DNA of 64,000 nt from NCBI GenBank assembly GCA_964035575.1, contig OZ037863.1, positions 722,001 to 786,000 of the forward strand, read 5' to 3'. Shown piece by piece: positions 1 to 9,519 of the stretch. This stretch comes from Rhynchopus sp. YZ270_cl-10 (taxonomy: Eukaryota; Euglenozoa; Diplonemea; Diplonemida; Diplonemidae). How positions within the stretch are numbered: position 1 is the stretch's first letter; every line of letters starts with the position of its first letter. The position numbers and the translations under genes were made by a program. A model generated the notes under the pieces. The model saw nothing but the letters and a program-made list of their open reading frames with translations, was not told where the DNA came from and did no database searches.

Positions 1-1
1 G

Positions 2-208
2 GCCGGCGTGAGCTCAGTGGCTGTGTCAATGTACACCGACCAGAGCAACCACGTCTTCACATCGCCCTTCTCCAGGCACAGCAGCCACCACGAGAGCGAC
101 AGTCTCTCCCGCATGCTAACATCAGAGCAGCTCTACACCCACCTCCTGGGCAGTGGTCTCAGCAGTGGCCTGCTCCTGCAGGCGCAGCTATCTGCGCAAA
201 ATCTTTAG
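2..208 (+). CDS. C-terminal fragment of an unidentified protein (5' part outside window)
   Basis: The frame is open from the window edge to a TAG at 206-208. It encodes about 68 residues rich in Ser, His and Leu, including the stretches FTSPFSRHSSHHESD and LTSEQLYTHLL. The DNA is GC-rich with a C/G-rich third position, and it switches to T-rich spacer just after the stop. That switch is the main reason to call it coding. No domain is recognisable. It could be the last exon of a multi-exon gene or the cytoplasmic tail of a membrane protein, since the tail of the WSC gene at 11971-13623 is similarly Ser/His-rich; that comparison is only an impression. Confidence 0.5.
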   Translation, partial: AGVSSVAVSMYTDQSNHVFTSPFSRHSSHHESDSLSRMLTSEQLYTHLLGSGLSSGLLLQAQLSAQNL

Positions 209-601
209 GGTTTGAGGGGTAATGTATACTCACAGAGTGTTCGTTTTTGTTTTGTTTTGTTTTGTTGCTACCTTGCGCACAGTTGTGATTTGTGTGTGTT
301 TTGTGCTTCCACTGCGCAGCACCATTTCTATTCACATTTTGCAAGGCTAACGCTTCTAACAAAGACATTTTTCTTTTGTTTTGTTTTTGAAGTCCTCAAT
401 TACCTGCGGAGGTGCAGTGACTTCATCCACAGAGATGTTTGCATTTCCACCCCCATTTTTGGTAAATCACAATGAGGATTAGCTTTTGTCATCATTATTT
501 TTTTCTCTTGCGAATTCGATTTTTTCTAAAGTTTGAGAAACGGTACAATAAAGCCAAAAAATATCTTCCTTCAGTCCTGAGATTGTTATCCCTTATCTCA
601 A

Positions 602-640
602 GATGACTAAGCAAGAGAGGCTTAGGATCATCTTACAAAC
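602..640 (+). repeat. Short stem-loop, family 1 (CTAAGC...GCTTAG)
   Basis: GACTAAGC pairs with GCTTAGG around an A-rich loop, followed by ATCATCTT and a T-rich tract. Other family-1 copies on the + strand lie at about 2572-2597, 7232-7273, 18634-18666, 29932-29966, 30301-30333, 30480-30512, 30668-30700, 39654-39687 and 55043-55076, with a weaker one at 50950-50976. Confidence 0.65.
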
Positions 641-1048
641 CTTTTTTGTTTGCACCTCACCTTCGCGACATACTTTTGCAATACGTGAGGTAAAAGGAAA
701 AAGTGGTGCGTCTCTCCTTCCTTTGGGTAATGTTGTCAAATCATCTGGCTGTCTTTTCTAACTTCCTTCCGCTTTATATTCCGTTTCCAGTGGGCTCTGG
801 TGGGTTCTTGCAGTTGATCAATCAGTGTGGATGGGTCAGAATGCATTCAGTAGTAGTCTTTTTCTTTTCTTATCAGCATTATTTGCTAAAGAGGAAAAAA
901 ATAAACGAGTCCACTTTGTTATCATAACCACAACAAACACAAAAAAAAAAAAAAGCAAGGGTACTTCTTTAGCACCCTCTGTACCGTCTTTTCATTAGAA
1001 AAAGAATGTATATGAAACAATTCTTTTCTTCCCGCGGAGAACCAAGTG

Positions 1049-1090
1049 CCCTGCGTCCGCCGATGAACGGTGAGGTGTTTTGCACTTTCA
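1049..1090 (+). repeat. Short stem-loop, family 3 (CGCCG...CGGTG)
   Basis: The sequence CCTGCGTCCGCCGATGAACG continues as GTGAGG, T-rich, TTTGCACTTTCAA. CGCCG pairs with CGGTG around ATGAA. Close copies lie at 18357-18398 and 24362-24402; diverged ones at 2843-2880, 24720-24757, 49246-49285 and 54550-54585. All are on the + strand and all are followed by pyrimidine runs. Confidence 0.6.
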
Positions 1091-1895
1091 ATTTCTTTTT
1101 CTTGCTTTTCGTTAGGGACCAAAATGCAAAAGGTTTTTTTTTTTTGGTTTCCCTATCCACCCTTTAGGTGACTGATGTGCACACTCATCTTTTATTGTTT
1201 TTTTTTCCCCCTTTTTTTCGTGCGTTTCAACACATCTCTTATTGCAAGGGGGGTTTTTTTAATATGCTTTGTGGTGTGGTGTGGTGTGGTGGCTACTCAT
1301 AGACGTCTTGGGTTCATCCTGCCAACTATGGTTTATTTCCCCTTTTTGAAATGGACGAGATGGTATTTCATCTTACAGGGGATGATACAGGCGGAAACAC
1401 CAAATAAAGAAGGGGTCATTTTTGTTGATCCCCTACACCTGCACTTTGGATTCTCATTGAATGTAGTTGGTACATAGTATGTACGTAAAAATTATCGGCC
1501 GTAATAATGTTCGACCTTTTCCGGATTTTTCTGAAAGTTCGACCTTTTTACGGACATATTTTTACGAATACAGAAATATTATAGGGGGGTATTGTCTTTT
1601 CCTAACACAGTAGTGTATTAAGAAACGGATGATATCGTCTAGTTTTTTGCATATTTTAGTTGTCGGTACTAAAAAAAAGATTGGAGACAGCGCTTTTTGG
1701 GCAAACAAAATGGGAGGGGAAAAAAAAAATACACAACCCCATGTTGTGTAATTGTCGTGTTTGATTCACAAATACCAACACCAATTTGCAGTTTCTCACA
1801 TTTTTTCCCCCCACCTTTTTTTTTTTTGTTACGCCCAGCTTTGAGCGCACAAAGACCCGATCTTTTTTTTCACTATCAACCTCACTTTTTTTTTT

Positions 1896-2074
1896 TGTGT
1901 CACCTCATGAAATGGAGGAGGAAATAGAAACAAAGCATTTTGAACACACTTTTGCGGTTCTAGGGACGAACCGCGCTGTAGAGACACTCCTCACCAAACA
2001 GGTCGAGGTGTTGTGCGTTTCACCACAACCTCTCCCATGGGGTTTATCGTGTGATGAGTGTTAAGTTTCTATTT
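1896..2074 (+). repeat. Dispersed repeat, copy 1 of 2
   Basis: About 175 bp beginning at CACCTCATGAAATGGAGGAG and ending near GAGTGTTAAGTTTCTATTT. A second copy at 26651-26819, inside the 3.7-kb element, has small indels. Frames differ between the copies, so it is not a conserved ORF. Confidence 0.75.
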
Positions 2075-2405
2075 TTTCTTCTCTGATTTGATTAATTTTA
2101 TTGTGGAATTTGGTACCAAAATGTGATGTGCTTTCTGCCTGTTATTGTAGCGCTTATCTTAGTTGGTTTGTTTGCTAGGACGGCTTGGGCATGGGGAGTG
2201 TACCACGTTTCTTTTTTTATCACCAAGTTTAACATTCCTGTATTGCAGCTGTGGAGAGAGCTCCAGTCCTCTCTCTCTCTCTCTATCTCTCTCCGACTGA
2301 GATGCAAACTTGCATACCGAAGCTTTCTTGTCTTGCTTCCCTCTGCTCAGAGGTTTCCCTTTCCCTTTCCCCCCAACACCATTCTTTGTTTTAAATAAAT
2401 TTACT

Positions 2406-2493
2406 TACAGTTGGACAAAAAAAATTGGCGGATTTTGGGGGTTTTCTTGCAATTGGCGACTTTTGCTTTGGTCACCAATATTGTCCAACTGTA
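2406..2493. mobile_element. MITE with TA target duplication, 88-bp deleted copy
   Basis: It starts TACAGTTGGACAA and ends TTGTCCAACTGTA, a perfect inverted pair including a TA at each end. Inside is a TTGGCGGATTTTGGGGG segment shared with the 122-bp copies in the introns at 35071-35192 and 36604-36725. TA duplication plus a CAGT terminus fits a non-autonomous Tc1/mariner-like element (family knowledge); no transposase is present. Confidence 0.75.
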
Positions 2494-2899
2494 TTCTAAA
2501 ATCCTTCCCCCCCAACTCCATTCTACGATTTCATTCATGCACAAAGGCTCATCCAGCTCTGATTTCTTTCAAGGTGTCCAAGCATGAGAGGCTTAGACAC
2601 AGGTCAGATTATGACCTTTTTCTTTTTTTTCGTCAACGTAAAAGCCCCTAAGGCTTAGGCTCGTCTTTCCAACCCCTTCACTTCTTTTTGAAAAGATGTG
2701 TGCGCATACAACGTACATTCATGTTTTCACCTTTTTTTCCATCTTGATCTTGTCATTATTCTTTGTCTTGCATAGTCCCATAGGCTGTACTTGATGGTGC
2801 ATTCCTAGAAATTCGGTCAGCTATTTTATATCAGTGTAGTGCGTCTGCCAATGAAGCAGTGAGGCGTTCACACTTCCAAAAAGAAAAAAGACTTCTTTA
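2494..2899. other. Spacer with stem-loop copies
   Basis: T-rich sequence with a diverged family-1 stem-loop at 2572-2597, a related GGCTTAGG fragment near 2645-2660, a family-2-like fragment near 2695-2730 and a family-3-like element at 2843-2880. No gene seen. Confidence 0.5.
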
Positions 2900-3193
2900 T
2901 ATGGCAGCGTCCGCGAAAGACCCCCCCCTAAAGCTAACATCCGTGCTTATTGGTATTTCACTAATTAAAATTTTGGTATTTTATAAGATTTTTTTTTTTA
3001 ATGAACTCAGAGTTAAGTTTCTGAGTTCATTAAAAAAAAAATCGATGAAAAATTCCGAGTAGGTATTAATTTAGATAGGAAAAGCTATGTCAAGCTATGT
3101 GTCCCCTTATTTTACCTGTAAATACTAAGGATATACAAGGAAATCCTCACAAATACCCATAGAACCACCCACAGAACAACACAACAGGGGGAA

Positions 3194-3373
3194 ATGGAAT
3201 CAGCAGCCAAAGCATTCGCTCAGGAGCTGAAAACCCGGCCGTTCAAAGGCCTAAAAAACTTCGCCGAGCTGCAGGCATATGCAGGGGTTCACTGGCAGGG
3301 GGACAAAGGGTGGGACGCAAGGAGCTGGATGCGCGAGGTGTGGAGCTCGAAGCATATGTCTCTCCATATGCAG
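3194..3373 (+). other. ORF carried in the left arm of the foldback, mirrored in the right arm
   Basis: The left arm encodes about 60 residues starting MESAAKAFAQELK and containing FAELQAYAGVHWQGDKGW. Because the right arm is its reverse complement, the minus strand at 3648-3467 encodes the same peptide. The base composition is far more balanced than the AT-rich element around it. The 479-bp sister element lacks it. This suggests a captured piece of a gene now present in inverted duplicate; the parent gene is not recognised. Confidence 0.5.
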
Positions 3374-3837
3374 AAGAGAATCACCAGGAGAAAAGGGGTG
3401 TCCGCCGTTTACTACTCCTGTAGTTGCATCAGCGACACCCCCCAGGAGGACAATGACAGGGAGAGGTTCTGCATATGGAGAGACATATGCTTCGAGCTCC
3501 ACACCTCGCGCATCCAGCTCCTTGCGTCCCACCCTTTGTCCCCCTGCCAGTGAACCCCTGCATATGCCTGCAGCTCGGCGAAGTTTTTTAGGCCTTTGAA
3601 CGGCCGGGTTTTCAGCTCCTGAGCGAATGCTTTGGCTGCTGATTCCATTTCCCCCTGTTGTGTTGTTCTGTGGGTGGTTCTATGGGTATTTGTGAGGATT
3701 TCCTTGTATATCCTTAGTATTTACAGGTAAAATAAGGGGACATAGCTGTTGACATAGCTTTTCCTATCTAAATTAATACCTACTCGGAATTTTTCATCGA
3801 TTTTTTTTTTAATGAACTCAGAAACTTAACTCTGAGT

Positions 3838-5205
3838 CATGGCTCTCGCCGGGGGGTGATCGGGTTTTAAATCACCCAAAAAAAATTTTTTTTAAAAAAA
3901 GAGGGGTGATCCGGGTTTCGGATCACCCCTCCAAAAAAAAAAAAAAACAAGTAATTGCTATCGGAAAAAAAAACGGGGTGTGATGTGGAACTCCATCCTG
4001 TAGAAATAATCTACAATAAGCCCAGCATTCTGCTCTTCTGCAGGTATGCTAACGCTCTTCGTACACTGCCAGACCCACTGGGACGCCAGCATCTGAAACG
4101 TTCAAGAAGGGGGGGCTGTCCTCTTCGTCCAGCACCATCTGCTCGATAGCGTTGTTGGACGCCCGCTCGGCAGGCTCGGCGTGGTCCAGCTCGTTTTTGT
4201 CCACAGGCTCCCGACATTGTAGTCGCCGTTGGAGCAGTGCGGAAGGAACACAGAATGCACAGACTACAACACATCGATCACACCAGCAAATCGCCAGGAT
4301 GCTACGGTGGTTTCGAAAATCGCGCGGAGTTTTCCACAGCACACCCGCTTTTTTCTTAGCAATTACTTGTCCGTGTTGTTATTGTTGTTTTCAACCACCT
4401 TCCTTCAACCCTTGTAGGATCAGTTGTTATATTTTTCGCGAAAACATGAAATTACACATTTCAAGAGAACAAATTAAAAAGAGTCCTTATTTGCATTTTT
4501 GGGCTCCGCCCGTGCAGTGGTGGGGTCAATCTCAAAAATTGGACAATTTTTTGACCACTTAAATTTTGAGAAATATGAGCCCGGTTCCTTATACGTGGGG
4601 CCCATTTTCGGCTAAAATTTTCCTCAAAATCTGGTTTTGTAAAATTGACCCTTTACTCCCCCCCCACATCGATTTCAATACTATACCTTACTTCACCTAC
4701 GGTTGCCCTTACAGGGGGGTGAAGGAAGGTAAGTTGAAAAAATCCCAGGGTTGAACCACGGGAGTACCATGGGGAACTGGGTTGCTGACCGCATCATCCA
4801 GTCTGTACCTCAATTTTTTTTGCCTGCGGCGCCATTTTTCCTTTTTTGCTCCGCAAAAAAGGTTTCGTTGAGTGGGTATGTGATGTAAAAGCTAGCTTTT
4901 TACACCGTGCCTTAAATTTTTTTTCGCCTGCGGCGCCATTTGTATTATTTTTTTTGCTCCGCAAAAAAAAAAGCACATACATACAGTTCCCTATGTTCCC
5001 AATGTTCCTGGTCAGCAGTGCTGAAAAATTTTTTGGGCATAAAAACAAGCTGACCCCAAACAAGGGGAGAAAGCGCCTCGCCTCCCTGCACTGGCAGGGA
5101 GCCGCGCGCGCGAAGCGCGCGCGCGACCGCTTTTACGGGGGGGAAGCTCGGGGACCCCAAATCACCCCCCATTTTGGCCAAAAGGGGTGATTGGCGAGAG
5201 CCCTG
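3838..5205. mobile_element. hAT-like non-autonomous DNA transposon inserted in the foldback
   Basis: The left end CATGGCTCTCGCC matches the inverse of the right end GGCGAGAGCCCTG. The 8-bp host sequence CTCTGAGT is duplicated at 3830-3837 and 5206-5213, and the uninterrupted target is visible in the sister foldback at 17700. An 8-bp duplication and a CAGGG-type terminus are hallmarks of hAT elements. The 1368-bp body has subterminal palindromes (GGGTGATC repeats at 3855-3930), two copies of a CGCCTGCGGCGCCATTT block (about 4815 and 4925) and a nested element at 3946-4370. No hAT transposase is seen. Confidence 0.85.
3946..4370. mobile_element. 425-bp element nested inside the hAT-like element
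   Basis: The termini ACAAGTAATTGCTA and TAGCAATTACTTGT are perfect inverse copies, extended imperfectly by GAAAAAA/CGGGTGTG. No clear target duplication could be read. The interior is GC-balanced. Its minus strand (4342-4049) encodes a ~97-residue peptide with FRNHRSILAI, CDRCVVVCAFC and SALLQRR, faintly like the end of a DDE_Tnp4/Harbinger transposase (…C..LHN…). That match is weak. Confidence 0.6.
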
Positions 5206-5271
5206 CTCTGAGTTCATTAAAAAAAAAAATCTTATAAAATACCAAAATTTTAATTAGTGAAATACCAATAA

Positions 5272-6867
5272 GGGCTTAGTTATTTTTTTTTTTGGTACGC
5301 GTCCGGGACCCCCCTCAAATTTTGAGCGCGCGCGCGCAAAAAAAAATAAAATACCAAAAAAAAATAACTTGTTTTGGCTGCAAAATCAATGTTGTGCCCA
5401 AAAAAAAAAATTTCGAAAAAAAAATATTCGGAAAAAAAAATTGTTGAAATTTTCCAACTTTTTTTTTTATACTTTTCTATGCACACCACACCGGCATATT
5501 TTTTTTTATTTTTTATTTTTTATTTTTGGATTTCCAAAAATTTGAGCGCGCGCGGACGCGTACCAAAAAAAAAAATAACTAAGCCCTAAGGGCTTAGTTA
5601 TTTTTTTTTTTGGTACGCGTCCGCGCGCGCTCAAATTTTTGGAAATCCAAAAATAAAAAATAAAAGGGAAAACCTTTATTCGGCTCACAAAAAGTAATTT
5701 TTCCATCATTCGGCTCACAAAATAAAATTTTTCCATCATTCTATCAAAGTTACTATAATTTTTCCTTCATTCGGCTCACAAAAGTTAATTTTTCCACCAT
5801 TCTATCAATATTTTGCCAATTTTTCCATCATTCTATCAAAGTTTTTTTTTTCACTTTTTCGAAGAAATTTTTGCCGCTGGAAAAAAAAAATTGGGTGGTT
5901 TTTTGAGGAAAAATGGGGTCATTTTTTTTGCATTTTTCGAAAAATTTATAGTTCTAGGGTCACAAATTACACACTGTTTGCTAAACATGCAAAGACAAGT
6001 GGTCACTGGTGCCGAGTTTAACAGCTTGGATGACCTAAAGGAGACGGTAACGTGGCAGTCCTTCATCCTCCACATTTTTCCTTCCGCGTCTCGAACCGCA
6101 CAGGCACCCGAATGACCCTTGTGTGCCGGTTCCTTATGTGCATGGAGGGTGTGTGCGGTGCAAGACGGTGATGGTTGTCGCATCACCCAGCACGAGCGCC
6201 TGCACCTCTGACGATCACCCTGTTGCCAACACAGGAATCGTCGGCGCCGTCGCCTCCCGGACCTGCGATAACGTGAGAAGTGTATCAAACTATGGTGCAC
6301 ATAGTGTGATTGCTGACATGCGTGACCTTCGCCGCAATAAGTCACCTACGAATTTTCCCTCCCACAACCTATAAAAACGGGCAAAAAATCCTACCCAAAA
6401 ATTTTTTCCAGCGGAAATATTTCCTCGAAAAAGTGAAAAAAAAAACTTTGATAGAATGATGGAAAAATTGGCAAAATATTGATAGAATGGTGGAAAAATT
6501 AACTTTTGTGAGCCGAATGAAGGAAAAATTATAGTAACTTTGATAGAATGATGGAAAAATTTTATTTTGTGAGCCGAATGATGGAAAAATTACTTTTTGT
6601 GAGCCGAATAAAGGTTTTCCCAAAATAAAAAATAAAAAAAAATATGCCGGTGTGATGTGCATAGAAAAGTATTAAAAAAAGTTGGAAAATTTCAACAATT
6701 TTTTTTTCCGAATATTTTTTTTTCGAAATTTTTTTTTTTGGGCACAACATTGATTTTGCAGCCAAAACAAGTTATTTTTTTTTGGTATTTTATTTTTTTT
6801 TGCGCGCGCGCGCTCAAAATTTGAGGGGGGTCCCGGACGCGTACCAAAAAAAAAAATAACTAAGCCC
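5272..6867. mobile_element. PIF/Harbinger-like foldback element with ~0.6-kb inverted arms
   Basis: It begins GGGCTTAGTTA and ends TAACTAAGCCC, with the trinucleotide TAA on both sides (5269-5271 and 6868-6870). A TAA/TTA 3-bp duplication and GG-initial termini fit PIF/Harbinger. The arms are long: 5272-5520 pairs with 6632-6867, and 5665-5865 pairs with 6410-6625. The left arm is interrupted by a second palindrome at 5517-5660. The arms contain tandem 'TTTTTCCATCATTC' repeats. The unpaired middle (about 5900-6400) is GC-balanced and holds a fragment reading EFNSLDDLKETVTWQSF that resembles the start of MULE/FAR1-type DNA-binding regions; this is a guess. Confidence 0.75.
5517..5660. repeat. 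Perfect head-to-head palindrome of Harbinger-like termini
   Basis: Two ~70-bp arms meet at CTAAGCCC-TAA-GGGCTTAG (centre 5587-5589). Each arm reads from a terminus through ACGCGTCCGCGCGCGC to GGATTTCC. These ends are related to, but not identical with, the outer ends of the host element (where CCGGGACCCCCC follows the ACGCGT), so it is a separate insertion of two abutting ends sharing one TAA. Confidence 0.75.
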
Positions 6868-6917
6868 TAAGCACGGATGTTAGCTTTAGGGGGGGGTCTT
6901 TCGCGGACGCTCCCATA

Positions 6918-7882
6918 TTGTTTATAGTTATGTTAGTGCACTGCGTCCACTAAGTTTGGTGAGACGTTTGCTCTTTTTGACTTTTTCTTTTTAATCTCAA
7001 TTTTGTTGCGCATCTGTAAAGTTTTCCCTATCTTTTGTTCTTTTTTTCCCCTTTTTTTCCCCCCTGATGTGTGTGCACGAGAGGTACTTTCATCCCATAA
7101 ATGGTGCTCCGGGAGGGGTCGATATTGACAGGTCGCCGACAGGCCGTGACAGGTCGTTGACCGACTTCCGAAAGCACCAATAAAGTTTCGTCTCTTTTTT
7201 TTCCCCCTTTCCCTCGTCCTGATGTTGTCAAGGTGACTAAACACGAGAGGCTTAGGACTCAGGTTCATCTTATAAATTTTTCGTTGTCCATCTTTTTTAT
7301 TTTTTTTGGTTCTACAGTGGTGTGGCACACTCGGTAGGGAAGGGAGGAGAAAGTACTGAAGTGCCGCACCCTTCCTATTTCGACCTCTCTCCGGGCACCA
7401 AAATCGACCAGAAAAATGGTTGTAAAACTACGAATTTTCAACACCCCCTCCCAAGAGGTAACTAAACCCACACCGTCCCATATCTCCTGTTATCTAGAAC
7501 CAAAGGAAGCGCTGGTGTGATTGGGCGTCAAGGGTGGCGCAAGGACTTAGCGAAATACGCCGTTCTTTTTTTTTTTTTTTTGTGCTTTCATCCAGCTGGC
7601 ATCGTACGTGGGTCAGCGGGAGGTGCCTGCATTAATAACTTCACTTTTTTTTTTTCTTCTTGCGAAGCTTTTGCAAAAGCCCAACCGACGTCCAATCGCA
7701 GTAGCTTATAGAGCTCCCTTTGATCAAACTGGATAAACCACATTTTCTATTTTTGTGGGTCGCTTTCCCCGTGTCTTTTTTTTGACCACATCACGTTTTT
7801 CTTTTTCTTTTGTGATCAGCTTTTTATGTATTTCGCATAAAATGTTTAAAATGTGAATGAAAATGGAAAAAATTCAAAAAAA
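6918..7882. other. Spacer with stem-loops and repeats
   Basis: It contains a family-3-like remnant at 6930-6975, a family-2 stem-loop at 7066-7092, an inverted copy (7095-7170) of the GGAGCACC/CCTGTCAATATCG block found at 21181-21211 and 22582-22630, a family-1 stem-loop at 7232-7273, and a ~60-bp block at 7578-7640 resembling 11866-11930 just upstream of the WSC gene. No gene is supported. Confidence 0.5.
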
Positions 7883-7985
7883 CACGGGTTGCCTACGATC
7901 GTAGTACGATATCTTACGATCGTAGCTCTTTTTTTGATCGCACTACGATCGTAAACGATCGTACTACGATCGTAGGCAACCCGTG
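7883..7985. mobile_element. 103-bp palindromic element rich in ACGATCGT
   Basis: The ends CACGGGTTGCCTACGATCGT and its reverse complement bound a near-complete palindrome with a short T-rich loop at about 7928-7936. The self-complementary octamer ACGATCGT (or its TACGATCGTA extension) recurs about six times. It is flanked by A/T runs on both sides; no target duplication could be read. Likely a foldback MITE or a multi-site protein-binding region. Confidence 0.65.
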
Positions 7986-8552
7986 AAAAAAATTTTTTTT
8001 GTCACAAAATTGACTAGAAGTTGTATCACCGGCTACTTCTTGTCTCTCCCAACATAAATTATTTTTCTTCTTTTGTGTGGTGTGGCACGTTACCCTACTT
8101 TTCAAGCACATACACACTACATAAGAACTACACAAAAATGACTTTTTTTTGGGGGCGTTTAAGGGAAAAAATATTTTTTAGAAGTGACCTTTTTTTGGGG
8201 GGTCCGGGGGGCCGGAAAATTTTTTCACCAATTTTTGCCTACAAAAAATCGGGAATTTTTTTTTTTTTTTTATTTCGGCTCTTCCGAGGCTGTGCGGGCT
8301 GAGATGGGGTCACTTTGCGCTGAGAAATGAGTATTTTTGACCTAAAATGCATGTGTCAGTTTTATACAGGCCATTTTCAGGTTTTGTGTGCAAAATATGG
8401 TCAGTACTTGACTTTGAAGGAAAAATGCAAAGTGAACGTGGGAGCAGTTTGCATAGCTGCGAACTTTGCTGCATGTTGTGACCCACCATTTGACGGACGG
8501 AGCTCGTAGAACCCAATGAGGAGTGAGAAAGAAGGACATGGTCAAATAAAAA
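7986..8552. other. Spacer, short direct repeat shared with 9270-9325
   Basis: The segment around 8108-8150 (CTACATAAGAACTACACAAA followed by ATGACTTTTTTTTGGGG) recurs at 9285-9325. No gene seen; short ORFs here lack coding character. Confidence 0.45.
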
Positions 8553-8680
8553 AGTAGCATACCGTGCGCCTGCGGCGCAAGCTTGCATTCCACCCTCCCC
8601 ATGACATAGCTTGGCTGTAAAACAAAGTGCATTTTTAAGCGCAATTTTTTGAAATGTTGCGTACCGTGGCTTCGCCAGAA
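8553..8680. repeat. Dispersed ~125-bp repeat, copy 1
   Basis: It runs from AGTAGCATACCGTGCGCC to GTTGCGTACCGTGGCTTCGC and matches 60533-60658 with few changes and small indels. The CGTACCGTGCGCCTGCGGCG motif also occurs alone at about 16846 and, inverted, at 47417-47445, so the ends may be mobile separately. CGCCTGCGGCG can form a tight hairpin. Confidence 0.75.
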
Positions 8681-8712
8681 CGCAGTTTTCTCGAAGTCTT
8701 CTTGCTCTTGAA

Positions 8713-9075
8713 CATTGCAAGTCGGATAATGGGATACTCTCGCACGGGTTTTGGAGGCTGCGGTCGTTGCACTCCCGTCTTCCGTTGTTGTTGAACGAGG
8801 ATTCTCTCCTGGACCACATCTACGCAAAGAGACGCCACCGCCTTTCTCACAGCACTATTGAGAAGCTGATGATTCTTCATGAACAGGCACCCGAGTTTAA
8901 TACCGAAGAGATGGGGAATATTCTTGAACACGCTGTTGTCCTGTTTCTCAGCAACAAGCGTCACAGGTTCAAGAGAAAACGGAGGGCGGAGGAGTTGGAA
9001 GACTTCGCTTCCCCCGTATTTGTTTCCGGAATTGAGCTTATGAGGACCTTTTTCGCGCGCAGCGCGTATGTTTGA
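8713..9075 (+). pseudogene. hAT-like transposase C-terminal relic
   Basis: The + frame ending at a TGA (9073-9075) reads LDHIYAKRRHRLSHSTIEKL followed by MILHEQAPEF. This resembles the hAT dimerisation region, where an R-x-R-L-S segment is followed by a Val/Ile-Glu-x-Leu helix and ending in an H-x-N/Q. About 100 residues remain, with a basic KRHRFKRKRR patch after it. No upstream catalytic region is found, so it is a fragment. An overlapping minus-strand frame (9114-8635) is judged a shadow. Confidence 0.5.
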
Positions 9076-9510
9076 ACCGTATCGTGGGCAAAAAAAAATC
9101 ATGATTTTCACCACCAGCCATGGACCAAGGTCGAAAAATGTCTGATTCCTGTGTAGAAAAACCCGTAAAAAAACCAGAATTCCAAGCCCGAAAGTGCGAT
9201 TTTTGTAGCTGTTGAGCGTCAGGCCTGCTCTAACACAATGGGTGGGAAATTTTTTTTTACCCCCCCTTTTTACAATACATAAGCACTACATAAGAACTAC
9301 ACAAATATGACTTTTTTTTTGGGGCGTGCCACACCATTGTGCAGATCTGATTCTGCTCTGTACCGTGTCTAAGCACAGCAAGGCATAGTAACATGCCAGT
9401 TGCCACTTCTCGTCTTATCTATCACTCAAATAACTCCCCTCCCCTCTGCCCCCCTCTGCCCCCTCCGCGTTTTTTTTTTAGTGACATAGTGCCTGATTGA
9501 TAACAGATTG
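9076..9510. other. Spacer
   Basis: Low-complexity and T-rich; carries the second copy of the CTACATAAGAACTACACAAA segment (9285-9325). Nothing else recognised. Confidence 0.45.
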
Positions 9511-9519
9511 AACTTTTTA

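Larger units (their letters stand above)
209..2405. other. T-rich intergenic spacer with short stem-loops and a dispersed repeat
   Basis: No convincing gene. Long T and A runs alternate with short structured elements. A CTAAGC-type stem-loop lies at 602-640, the CCGCCGATGAACGG-type element at 1049-1090 and a pentamer GTGTG run near 1268-1290. A ~175-bp block at 1896-2074 recurs at 26651-26819. A CT microsatellite lies near 2270-2295. Confidence 0.6.
2900..6917. mobile_element. Large foldback element (family A, copy 1) split by two other elements
   Basis: The ends are inverted copies: TGGCAGCGTCCGCGAAAG at 2902 onward and CTTTCGCGGACGCTCCCA ending at 6915, each flanked by TA. The left arm runs to 3374 and the right arm starts at 3467, making a palindrome around a 92-bp loop. 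The right arm is cut at 3837 by a hAT-like insert (3838-5205), resumes at 5214, is cut again at 5271 by a Harbinger-like foldback (5272-6867) and ends with 6871-6917. Without the inserts it would be about 1.05 kb. A 479-bp relative without inserts lies at 17333-17811. Superfamily unknown; the TA flanks would fit a TA-targeting element. Confidence 0.8.

Noticed and set aside
602-640. Hammerhead ribozyme or iron-responsive element as identity of the stem-loops
   Set aside because: The CUGAUGA/GAAA core of hammerheads and the CAGUG loop of IREs are absent on either strand.
8635-9114. 159-codon minus frame
   Set aside because: Overlaps the + frame with the hAT-like signature and has no motif of its own.
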